DNA of 64,000 nucleotides from Cristatella mucedo (taxonomy: Eukaryota; Bryozoa; Phylactolaemata; Cristatellidae). The stretch is from NCBI GenBank assembly GCA_009760855.2, contig WPIO01000009.1, forward strand, positions 2,604,501 to 2,668,500, given 5' to 3'. The position numbers were made by a program, and so were the translations under genes. The notes below the pieces were generated by a model, which did no database searches, was not told the DNA's origin, and worked only from the letters and a program-made list of their open reading frames with translations. Positions 1 to 11,763 of the stretch are shown here, piece by piece; position 1 is the first letter of the stretch, and the number at the start of each line of letters is the position of its first letter.

Positions 1-75
1 CGCTCGCTCTGCAGCAGGCGAACATGGCCGCCGCCGTTTGCCGCGCCGCTACGCTACGTGGCGCGCTTCTCTTAC

Positions 76-202
76 GCGCGACTGCACATGATGACGTCGT
101 CCGCGAGCCCGGCTCGACGGTCCGCTCGCCGCCGCCGAGTGCGTGCTGGCGACGCTCGTCGATCCGACTGATCCTTCGAGATCGCAGAGGGCGTCATCGC
201 TG
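76..202 (-). CDS. possible internal exon of an unidentified minus-strand gene
   Basis: On the minus strand a stretch of 127 bases is bounded by an acceptor-like ...TTTTCGACAG and a donor-like GTAAGAG. It is open in one frame and would encode about 42 residues rich in Ser, Ala, Asp and Arg, beginning SDDALCDLEGSV. An acidic start is followed by a Ser/Ala stretch and a basic end with RGRRHH. I do not recognise the protein. The surrounding 700 bases are CpG-rich and open in several frames, so chance is a real alternative. If real, the rest of the gene lies to the left of the window or in exons I could not find. Confidence 0.3.
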
Positions 203-589
203 CTGTCGAAAACAGCCGGAGCAAATTGAGCAAATTTTTCACGAGCGCCAATTCGTCGGCCAGGCGACGTCAGCCGCTCGCTGGCGAGCGGGTGATTCAA
301 GGGGGGGGAGTCTCTGCATTCCGATCCCGGCACCGCCGATTGCTGCCGAGCCCCGCTACGACCGAAGGACGAGTAGATGTGAGCCTCGCTGTGTTAAAGT
401 CACTCCAGGACGGAAGTCTCGGAGGTTGCACCCTTCACTCCCTTATGCGCTGCCAGAGAAATTAAGCAGGATTTCTTCTTTTTTTTCCTGCTTCGTTCGC
501 GAGCACGACGACGCGAGTCGCCTCTCGAGTCTCCGCCGCTTTTGCCGCGGAACTAAAGAGCGAGAGAAGGTGCCGCGCGGGTTCGGCCC

Positions 590-835
590 GGTGTTTAAGG
601 TGCTCGCCTCGACCAAGGTCTGGCCCGCGAGGCGACTTGTGCGCCGCCTACAGTTGGATAGATTGAACTTCGCCTTCCTTCGCCGAGTACTGCGCTCCTT
701 AAAGGTCGTGCAGTATCTCTGCCCCCCCCCACAAGCCTGACCCGAGGTCGTGGGGTCGAGCCTCGCAGCATACGTGAAGCGCCTGAGTAGAGATTAAGTT
801 ACCTTAGGCCGCTTTTCAAAGGAATCATATTGTTA
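590..835 (+). mobile_element. SINE-B copy (tRNA-derived, LINE tail), interrupted
   Basis: The order is that of SINE-B copies elsewhere in the window: the 'ctcgcctcgaccaaggtctggcc' block, then 'gaggtcgtggggtcgagcc' (degenerate B box), then the tail 'gaagcgcctgagtagagatt' with its closing half 'cttaggccgc'. About 100 bases of unrelated sequence separate the first block from the B box, so this copy is interrupted or rearranged. Confidence 0.6.
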
Positions 836-1022
836 CATTTAGGCGTTCGGATGACCAGGAGAGCTCAGGGCGACGGGATTACCGGAAGAGCACGAAGCTA
901 CCGCTGCTAGGCGCGTACTGTCCGGCTCGCAGGCAGCACGCTCCAGATGCCGAAAAGGTGGAGCGCGCCTATTCGAGCGAGCGGTCTGTGGGTCTTGCTG
1001 TGACAGGGCCACCTTCGAAGGG

Positions 1023-1023
<1 letters not shown>

Positions 1024-1110
<87 letters not shown>
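1024..1110 (+). repeat. (GGC)n trinucleotide repeat, about 29 units
   Basis: An uninterrupted run of GGC/GCC. It creates long poly-Ala and poly-Pro open frames on the two strands, but neither is flanked by recognisable coding sequence. It lies in a CpG-rich region about 1.2 kb upstream of the first exon of the HMG-box gene. A stretch of this length and purity is expected to vary in length between individuals. Confidence 0.95.
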
Positions 1111-1111
<1 letters not shown>

Positions 1112-1852
1112 AAGCAGCACTGGCCAGAGCTCTCACCATTCGCGCAGCTCGCTCGGCGGCGTCGCCGCCGAGCGAGCGTCTCGCCTTTTCTTCTCCTCTT
1201 CTCCTCGCCTTATCTCCTTGAGCTCGTGAGCAGACTGTAGCCGCTTCTTCTCGACGACTTCCTTCCGAACCAACCGCGATCGGCTTCTTCTCGATGACTT
1301 CCAGTCGTCCGCGACGGCTCGGTAGAAGCCGCGTCGACTACGCGGGCAACCGCGCGTGGGCGTACTCTCGAAACTTGAACAGCTGCTGGTCCTGCTCTAC
1401 CTTAAAAGCAGCAACGATGATGATACTGCAGAGGTTCCGGAAATAGGACTCGCCCCGACGTCGAGGCGTCGACTTAAGTTGCGACCGCGAGGTAGCCGCC
1501 GAGTTTAGTCGCAAAGAGAAAGTCTCACCCAGCGCCCAATGCGATACCTCGCTTCCGGCAGGACGGACACCTGAGTGCCTTTAGATAGCTTCGGAGCTTT
1601 CGGGACAGCGCGCGCTTCGAGGAGTACTGATCCAGGAGCAGCATTGCTCGTTGCACCTGCGGCGGCAGCACCTGCCACCGCAGGTGCAACGGGTGCTGCG
1701 CTCGGCTTCACCGGCGGCGGGGATTCTTTGCCGTCGGCGAAATGATGGCTGCCGGAAGTTGATTGAACTGTGACTGACTGGGCTCCTGCAAAATATGGCG
1801 TTGACTGGTGTGCGGCCCAGCAAAAAACTTCAAAGTACTCAGCGTTTTGCCG

Positions 1853-1855
<3 letters not shown>

Positions 1856-1925
<70 letters not shown>
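1856..1925 (+). repeat. (CT)n microsatellite
   Basis: About 35 pure CT units upstream of the HMG-box gene. Runs of this type recur at 6767-6850, 6935-7000, 36985-37037, 44745-44891 and 63318-63495. Confidence 0.95.
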
Positions 1926-1928
<3 letters not shown>

Positions 1929-2286
1929 CCTGAGTCTTTGTAAATCAGTTGCCATGGCGCGCCTACTTTCGGAAGAGTGTGAATGCAGGCCCGAGCCAAG
2001 TGGCGGCGGCGTGCATATGCGCTCAGCAGCGCAGCGCGGCTGCTGTGTCTCCGCGCAACAGTTGGCGACTTCTCCCGGCTGCGGATAGCTTGCGTTAAGA
2101 ATTAAGTGCTGCTGGCTGCCGAACAGGGCCTTCAGAAATCTAAAAACCATGAGTGAGACACGCTCGGTGCCTAGCCCTGGCTCGGGAGTCAATAAACGCT
2201 GACGTAGAAGTCCCGACCGGTGACGTTTCATCTTCCACGGCTTTCGGACAGCTTTCTTAAAATCACGACACAGCCACCGTTACATC

Positions 2287-2534
2287 ATGGACGTGGCGCC
2301 TAGCGCGGCAGAAGAAACCGGTAAGTGAGAGCGCCCACTCGCGGAGAAAGTGCTCGCCGAAAACGGGCTTCAGACGAACGCACGGTTGAGCAGTTGATGG
2401 AAGCAACTCAGTGTTCGAAACGGCCCTGGCCCGACCACACCAGGCCTATGCACAGCAAACAATCGGATCCCTGCACTGGTGACCCAGGCGCAAGTGCGGC
2501 CATTTGGAAGCAGTCTTCTCCGACTAGCCCTCAT

Positions 2535-2593
<59 letters not shown>

Positions 2594-5409
2594 ATTGTTC
2601 TCTTTAATTCCGTCACTTGTTTAGTCTCCCTCTCTTCTCTTTCTCTATACCTCTTTCTCTTTCGCTATCCGCCTGTCTGTCAGTCTCAACTCTTTGAGGA
2701 TTCAAAAAGAACCCATTCAATATAGCGATGTTCTCGATGTAATTTGGCCAACATCATCGCAGACCGTGATGAGCATCAAAGAATGTTGGCCGGCCGAGTT
2801 GGTTGTACAAACTATGAACTGTGTAAATGTAGCTTCAGCGATTTCTTTCTCAGCGCTGCACGAACGGCGCTACCCATACCAGATGAGACTTCGGCGAACG
2901 GTCTCTGCTGCCGTCGTTAGCAGTTCGCCCGCGCGTCCACGTGCCCATCCGGTGGGGTTTGCAAGCGACGCATCGTCTATAACAGAGGTCAGCAAACTCC
3001 GACCTTTAGGCCAGATGCGGCCTAGCCAGTACTCCAGTCCGGCCTGGCGCCCCTCTAATTATTATTTGTTGGATTCGGTCTAATTGAATAGTCGCGGTTT
3101 TTTCCCTTCATTACAGCTTGTTGCAGCTCAAGCTGCGGCCGGCGTTTATTTTGAAACTTGGTGAGCCTTAATGAAGCACTAGGAAGGCGGTTGCTTTACA
3201 TGATCTCGAAGTCGTAGGTCCCCCCGAAATCGTTGTTTCGCATCCTGCAGTGGGCGATCCTTTATGGCCGCTGCAAGCGTCAGTGATAGCCGCGAAGGCT
3301 CTTCTTTCGCTATACCAAAAGAGGCTTTTAAATCCGCTTGTATTTTAGAACTTGATTTCGTGCGCTCGTATGAAACAGAAGCGTCCGATCGGGTAGCGAG
3401 GATACATGTCTACGCTTTTAATTGCTGTACGCGTCTGCGCGTATGTGTCGACCGTTCATTCGCTCATCTTGCCACGCCCACTCCTCGGGCCAGGCGGAGT
3501 GTGCCGTCTTGACCTCCTGATATAACCTAGGCGTCCGAAAAGGTTGCCGACCCCTGACGGATAAGACGCCGCTCCGTTTATCGAAGTACGTGCGAGCGTA
3601 GGGCCACCGCGCTGGTTAAGGCGCTAGCCCCGACCGAGGTCTGGCCCAAGGTCGTGGGCTCGAGCCTCGTTGTGGCATACGCGAAGCGCCTGAATAGAGA
3701 TTAAGTTCTCTTAGGGGGCGCTATGCAAACGACTTATATTATTATCATTAATCCGCTAGAGCGTCGGCGTTTGGGCGGGGAGGCAGGAACGCTAGCGCGG
3801 ATCTCTTCGGGCCAGCCGCGCCGGACTCGCGCGACTACAGCGAGGCCGGCCTATTCTTGCCCAGACGAAGCCGGCCCGAGCTTAAAGCGCACCGAGAGCG
3901 GCGCGTCGGAGCGCTTCGGCGCCGCGGGCGAGGACGACGATGCCTACGGCTACTGCTCGCTGCGCGATCGACATCAAAGCGGCAGCACGGACTACGGGAC
4001 CAGTCCGCCGTCACCGCTTCACCTGCTCAGTGACGACATCAGTCGCCACTCTTTCGACCGAACGTCTGCAACCAACATCGCGACCGACCTGACAAGCTGC
4101 TGCGCCGCCAACGATCAACAGCTGCAGCCGCCCGACGGCGGCGGCGGCGACGACGACGACGACGCGACACCGGCAGCGCGCCTCGGCTCGGTCTCCGCTC
4201 CGCCGCTGCCACCGCCGGCGTCGTCGGCCGCCGCCGGCCGCAGGCGTCGCGGAACCGGCAAGTACTCGCGGCGGCGGCTGCAGCGGCGGCGGCGCAGCGG
4301 CGGCGGCGGCGTCACCGGCCGCCGCCGACGGCGCGGCGGCTCGGGCGCGGCGAAGAAGGCGCCGGCCAGAGGCCGCCGCCGCAGCGCCAAGCGCTCGCCG
4401 TCGTCGAAAGAGGGAAAGCGAAAGAAAGACGCGGCGTCGAGCTCGAACTCGGGGCGCGGCGGCCGACGGAGCCACAAGAGAAGGAGCAGCGAGAGCCGGA
4501 AGAGAAGCCGGGATCCGAGCAAGCCCAAGAGACCGATCTCGGCATTCATCCTGTTCATGAGCGAGTTTCGACGGAAGCACGCAGCCACCTACAAAGGCCT
4601 GGACGTCTGCGACATGACCAGGCTGGGTACGCGGCTGCTGCGTTCCTTGGCGCCGACGGCTGCGAACTTTTGCCGGAACCTGCGCAGAGCGTCACTTCCT
4701 GTCGAGAGAGCGAGCGAGAAGCTCTCTTCGCCCGCATCGAGGCCCTTCTCGAAGCTTGGACGAAACGAGAGCGCGCCGCTCGCTGCACGGCTCTAGTGAG
4801 ACTACGGTATTCGACATTTCGGCCATTTTGGCAGACAATGTCTGCAGCTTACGGGGTCGGAGGTTACGTGGTGCCGCGCTGTTCTGATTAAAATCTAAGC
4901 AGAATCTGCGATTTACAAAGCGGGGCGGCATAACAGCGCGTGAGAAGGTACTTTATATGTATGAACAGCATCACAAATAATAATAATAATAAAACATTTG
5001 AATAGCCGTCTAAGAAAACCAAGACTCATTCAAGGCACTTTAAATACGCTGCACTAATGCATGCGACAGTCTGAAATCACGTCGCGTTTCTTTTTAGACA
5101 CGGTTAGTCGCTTGTCCAGCGTCTGCCAGATTCCCTTTTACCCTTGCACTTGCGCTGCATCCACCTTAGAACACTCACGTTCTTTCTGCATGTTTGTCGC
5201 AAATATTGGTCGCTCATTTTTTGGTTGTGTAACTTGTTCAAAAGAGGAATCTAAGCCAGCTGATGCGCATATAATAGAATGCGGGCTCTCTGGTCATGGA
5301 ATGACATAGAAACTCGCCCAAAAGCACTGAATTTGTGACTATAAATGACTGAATGGGTTACCATGTTTTTGGCGAGAGAATGAGCAAGTGCGCACACATG
5401 TGTGCGCGC

Positions 5410-5451
<42 letters not shown>

Positions 5452-6761
5452 GTGTGCGTGTGTGCGTATGTTGGTGAGCCGTAATGGCTCACTAGGTAAG
5501 GCGGTTGTTTTTCACGACCTCGGCGCCGAGGTCATGGGTTCGAATCCTGCGGAGGGCGATCCTTTATCGCCACTGCAAGCGATGGTGATAGCCGTAAAGG
5601 CTCTTCTGTCACTATACAAAAAGAGGCTGTTTAAGCAGCTAGGATTTTATATTGTGTGTGTTGGTGTGTGTGCTGGTGTGTGTGTTGGTGTCTGTGCGCG
5701 TGTGCGCGCGCGTGTGCGCGTGTGTGTAGCTCCACCAGTGATATGATTCCGACTGGCGGCGCAGTCCGCTTAATCTTCATCTTAATTTCTGCTTCTACCT
5801 TCTTTTCCCGAGGAATAATTTAAGATCAAATATGTACATTTATTTCTTTGTATTGCTGTAAATTAAGGCTCTTCGTTCAGCCACATTTCTGTAGAATTAT
5901 GTCAAATTTACGGTTACTTTTTTGCTTTTCAAGCCTCCCGGAAAGCGATTAATTAGACTAAATGTTTCGCAATATCTTACAATTACCATTTCATTTATTT
6001 ATTTGAAGCTAAGCTAAAAATTTGGGAACCAGCGATGTTGTTCTGAATAAGGAGACGCAAGTGCGGTCCAATTTCCAATTTTCAAACGTAGGGGCGCGCT
6101 TCATCGACCAAGTCACGCTCGTATTTCAAAAAATAGTTCAGTACTTTTTATTGTAAAATTCACTCATTTTTCTTGCTCCTTTCAATCTTACGTGCTCGCC
6201 TTCCTAAAAAAAAAGTCTTTGCATTCGCTCTTACGCTGAGTGGCAATCATTACAAGTTTTTGTGTTGGTTGACGACCGCCACTAGGGTGAATCCTAGCTG
6301 TACCCGATCTGATCTGAGATCTCTCATTTCCACGCCCTTCGCGTGCCTTATCGCAGCGGTTCCCAAAATTTAATAGGAGGTCAAACTTGGAATAACATGT
6401 CCTTGAAGAAAAAATGCGAATACCAGCAAGAAGCCAACCGCCTGCAAGTGGCGTACGCCGAAAAGATGAAGCTATACAGAGCGGAAGCGAAGGCGAGGAC
6501 AGTGAGGCGTCGACCTGAGACAGCTTACCAGGTTTTTCTTAGAAAGTTCTACAATGAACACAAGAACGACAGACGCTGTCCTACACCCAAGGAAGTGCTC
6601 ATCCGAGGCAAGTGACCGCTTTATCGCGGCATCTGACAAGCGAAAGGCTCTGCGGCAAATGGCGGCGATGAATTTCACTGCAATACGTGTCATTCTTTTA
6701 TTTATTCTTAATGCAACGGCTAAGATGTCCTAATTCTCTATGACTCTGTCTCTATTTCCTT

Positions 6762-6824
<63 letters not shown>

Positions 6825-6928
6825 CCTTTTCTCTCTCTCTCTTTTCTCTCTCTTTCAGCTTGCTCTCTCTTCTTTTTTCTTTCTATCTTCTCATTGTCAT
6901 TCTCAATTGCTATATGTCTGTTTTTCTC

Positions 6929-6983
<55 letters not shown>

Positions 6984-9900
6984 TTCCTCTCTCTCTCTCC
7001 CATCCTCTCTGGTTTTACTCTTCTCCCTGTAAAAATCACGCTCTTTCCCTCCTCTCTCTCTTAATAATTATAAGATTAATAAAACCTTTATATATCTACC
7101 CACTAGAGCTAAATCTCTCTCTATTCAATTCTTTCTCGCACTCTCAGTCAGGTGGAAATGCTGTCTCCTTCTCTCACTCCATCCAAAATCTCACATGTTT
7201 CCACGTAATAGGAAATGGATTTCACAGAATTTAAAATTTTCAAAGAAAAAGCCAGTGGTAGAACGATGAAAGGAGTTAAAAAACCTGATAAACTTGAGCC
7301 TGCATCTATCCAATCGACGTGTTACAATTAGACATACTATGACCAAGCGAGAGCTCTGATAAAATGCTATAAATGTTGATATTATTCCCGCGCGCTAATT
7401 CCTATTCAGCCTGTGCGAAAAGCTGTTTTATCTCGGACTTCAATATAACTTTTTTATTCTCCTTATTAATGTCGTCATATTCCCATTAATTATGGACTTG
7501 TGCGAGGCTGAATAACTGGGGTGGGTCTTCGCTGGATGTCTCTAAATTCGATTAAAAAAATCAGGTAATGAAGTAAACAGGTCAATTACGTTTAGGATCA
7601 GCTGAAGAACTCGCATTTGACTTATTTCATTGATACACTCAGGTTAATGCTGCAAGATACTCTCGGACACTGCACAGAATATGAATCAAACCTTCTACTG
7701 TTTGTCGGAAATATTCATAAGTTAATCGGTCCTAATGAATAGAGGATTGGCATTGTTAGACCTATTAGGAGAGTCATCTGCGGGTACAGGCCCAGATCCC
7801 GACCAGCACATTTACGGTGACCACGCTATTTTAGAGCATAACCATGACCTATTTGACATGGTCGCGCTTAGAAAAATTTCGCCCAGGTACATCATAACCG
7901 GATCCTTGCCGATGTGGTTACTGCCAAAGAAAGTGTCACCAACCTATGACTCATAAGTTGAAGTGTAGGATCGAATTACTGCACGCTGAGCCATTGGAAG
8001 GGCTCAAATTTCAAGGCTATGAATGAGTTCTCTTGCAATCGAATAGAAAAAGCACTCCGTTAGCTATTAGACTCTTTATATGCCCTTCGCGTTCGATCCT
8101 TCTCTTTGATGGCCTGCCACCTGAGGGTTTTTAGGTATTGAATAACTACAGAGCAATTGCATCTCTTTTGAGTTTGTCGACACTTTGTCCTACGCGCCAC
8201 CGGCGTGGAGCCAGAGGGAACAGGGGGTATTTACCCCCCCCCCCCAGCGTAGCAGCGACCTGGATCGCCCCTTATTCCTACGCCCACCGACCGTCACCAA
8301 CAACACAATTATGCCTTAATTCCGCTCTATGAGCACGAGTTGAGTTCGTTTCGAATAAACACATTGATTTTGCAATACAAATTTTCATTAATTTTGGGTC
8401 TAGTCCGCCTAAAGGAAAATCTTTCATGTCTTGCCCGTACACAAAAATGTTGCAGGTCTTGCACGCGAGATGAAACTCCTGGCTCGGCTACTGCGTGCCA
8501 CGTTACCAATCCGCAGTCCTCCAGGTCTGTGTGCAGCAGTACAGTGCAAAATCAAACCATTGATGCAGCATCTCGTATATCGTTGCTCATTGTAAGTTTT
8601 TCACGTCAAGAAACCATCTCCAAAGTGTAGACAATTAATTGCTAATTAGCTCTACGCCGGGCGGCCTCTGGTTGCTTCGAGGACGCCCGGGCTACTATTC
8701 AGCTTAAGCTTTCTATAACTCGGCTAGTTATTAAGTTAAACTACACGATCCCACTGAGATATAACTCGCCCAAATTACTGCCCAGCTTTTTGTTGCGACG
8801 GTCTAAACCGCTCAATGCATCCATCTTTTTCTCGAGTTCACAGCTAGTGCAGATATTTACGAGAAGACCCTGAGATGCACACGTTTGAACCGAGTGGCGG
8901 ACTAGCTGAGCCTCGGGTGTAGCAGGCCAAGATTTATGTTTTAATAACTGAAAGGTCGGTTGTGGCAGTTTTGATGCTTATCTAGAGAGGTCTAAAAATC
9001 CATGCCATAATCAAGGCGTTCTGCCAGTTTCAATGGAAACTGCGGTAAAATCTATTCTCTTGCTGTACCTATTAGCTGATTTAACAACCTCATTCAAATA
9101 GCGGCAGAAAAGCCTTAATGGCTATCACCACCACTTTCAGTTGGCAATAAAAGATCGCCCACTGCTTGATTCAAACCCATGACCTTGGTCGTGAAGAGTA
9201 AGCATTTTACCTCGTGGGCTACCATGGCCCAGTGCAACATTTGTAAGCGGCTCAACCGTATTGACGTGACTGAACTCGGCCACATTTTTCCTTTTCTGCC
9301 GTGCAACTCCTTTTGATACGAGAATGCTTCCACGAGTGCACCAAAAGGCAGGTTCGACGAAACGAATGCTGACCGCAAGAATCGGCGATCTGAACGTGTA
9401 GATGATTTAGCCACTCGCGTTTTTCTGTCCTAAAGACCGCACAAGTGCGAAGCTGCACCAGCTAACTGGCTGCCTTAAATACAAAGCCAGTTTGAGCTGG
9501 TGCCGGTCGCAGCTCTGCAAAAAAGACAGGCGGCCGACATTTTCAAATATGGTTAGACTAGTCGCTTAAAAAATTCTAGCCAGCCATAGCAGTGCACAAG
9601 TTCTCCAAATCTTTAGCCTCTAATATTTGTCGACATATACATAGGTAATGTAACGAAGGCAATTAAGGAATAAGGCGATTCATTTTACTCGCGTAGCACC
9701 TGTGGTTCCCTTTGGAAATTGGGGATTGTCTGCTATAATGTGCTTGTACTAATCAGTCAATGTGCTCCTTCTCAGCGTGCGTGTGAAGTGTCCAGACAGA
9801 CACCTCGTTCTCTTTCGTTGCTATAAAATACTTTATCCTTTTAATCGTCACTGTGTAGTTTACCAGCCAATGGGATTCTTGCGACTACAGAAGACGAGAG

Positions 9901-11703
9901 ACTGTTTTTGCAGGTAGATTTCATGCGACTTGAATAATATTGAGAATGCATTGCTTTGCGCAGATCTTTTACCATTGCTATGGTAAGAAATCTATGAATA
10001 TCGCATAATAGTCGTGTAAGTGCTTCTCAAAATTGACTACTCTTTATCATGTAGCTAATTGCGTTGCACCTGGAAAACGGAATCCCCTAAACCGAATCAT
10101 TTCTGTCAAACAAGCTGGCATTGTGCCTAAGTCTGTGTGTAAACAGTGCATGCTTTAGCAGCGAATTTAGCATTATCCAATCACGCTTTTTTCAATGTTT
10201 CACCACTTTCGTAGGTCTTCAGGCACGCTGGTCGCGGGTATCTTAAATCAGCTCGCCTCCTCGATGTGCTTCTCACGCTCCCAGAGGTGCAGCCTTCACC
10301 TGTGACGTACAAATAAAAGAAAATACTAGCTAATTGAACAGCCTCTTTTGCATAGCGACAGAAGAGTCTTAAGGTTATCACCATCGCTTGCAGTGGCGAT
10401 GTAGGATCGTCCACCGCAGGATTCGAACCCACGACCTCGGGACCGAGGTCGTGAAAAGCAACCGCCTTACCTAGTGTGCCATCACGGCTTACCAGACAGG
10501 AGGACTGGTAACAGGGCCGAAGCACCCCCCACCACTCTGTAAGCCAATGGTAGGTCCCAGACGGGGTGGGGGTTGGGGCGTGCGTCAGTCCATTAGTTTT
10601 TCCTTGGAGTTCTGAGCACGATAATGGCTCCAAACTCGGCAAGGGGACATCCGGTCGGAGCAGTCTGGCCGTCGTAGAGCAGCAGTCGGTGCCGATTGAT
10701 TTCTCGTGCCGCCTGCCCTTGCAAATTCTTGGCGTGCTCCTGAGCAGCCTAATTCATCATGCTGCCCGCCCATGCAAGCCACGTGGTTGCCGCCCAGTCA
10801 AGCAGATTCTCTCCGCCGATGTGACCCGGTGGCCGATTTGCAGCGCTTGCACAAGCATCACGCAGCAACTTCACGTCTCCAGCCTCGGTCTGCAGAGGAA
10901 TGCTGCAGCAGCCATAGCTGTTGCTTAAATCCAGCGATAAATCCCCTCTGAAAGCAGCCGTAGCTGAAAGCTGCGCTACCTATTCGATGTCGGCAATTAC
11001 TGCTTTAACCTCGGCTGGCATGAATAGCCAAGAATAGCCCAAGTTGTAAGTGCGTGTATATGCAATTGCATATCCATGTGCGTACGCTTATTGTAGGTAT
11101 GCATATGCATCGCTATTGTACGTACTAGGTATAGGAGGAGCTCATAAAAGATATACTAGGAGGAGCTTGTAAAAAGGAGGCGATCGCCGCTTGCATTATT
11201 TTGACGGTCCGAGCATTTAAGCTAAGCAATTGTTAGAGTATCACTAATAGGACGCCACTTTTGAGGCAAACCGTAATTATTTTCCTTTGACCTATAAACT
11301 CTGAGTGGCAACTATGCACTGCTTTTGTCTTCTTAAAAATTTTGGAAATTGAACTTAATTGAAATCAGATGGGGCCCTCGGAATTTCAATCAAATGGGGC
11401 CACTTGCCAATTGTTGTATAAAGAAATGCTTGAACTTGTTTTTAGTCAATATTAATCACTCCTCGGCTGCAGAGATAAATTTTAGTTAATTAATATAGAG
11501 ATTATGACATGTATTTTTTAGGTGCTCGAAAATGGCGAAGAATGACTCTCCGTGAGAAAATGCCTTACATGGACTTATCAGAAGACGGACAAGTTGACGT
11601 CAAGGTTAGCCTTTGCTGACCACTGCAAGCGGCAGTGAAAGCCATGAAGGTGTCTACCACTAATATATAAGTTATACATATATGTATACATATATGTATA
11701 TAT

Positions 11704-11763
<60 letters not shown>

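Noticed and set aside
839-1221. Long poly-Pro and poly-Ala open frames on the two strands
   Set aside because: They are translations of the GGC repeat; flanking sequence has no coding character and no splice context.
1505-2231. Open frames with Arg-Glu or Ser-Leu repeats
   Set aside because: They are translations of the CT microsatellite; the same applies at 6740-7234, 36697-37222, 44597-45025 and 63214-63652.
4011-4588. Three long minus-strand frames opposite the HMG exon
   Set aside because: They are shadows of the Arg/Ser-rich coding exon; the plus strand carries the recognisable HMG box.
5474-5560. tRNA gene
   Set aside because: The A and B boxes belong to a SINE with the same body in about fifteen copies; the head does not fold into a complete tRNA that I can draw, and the SINE body follows without a break.
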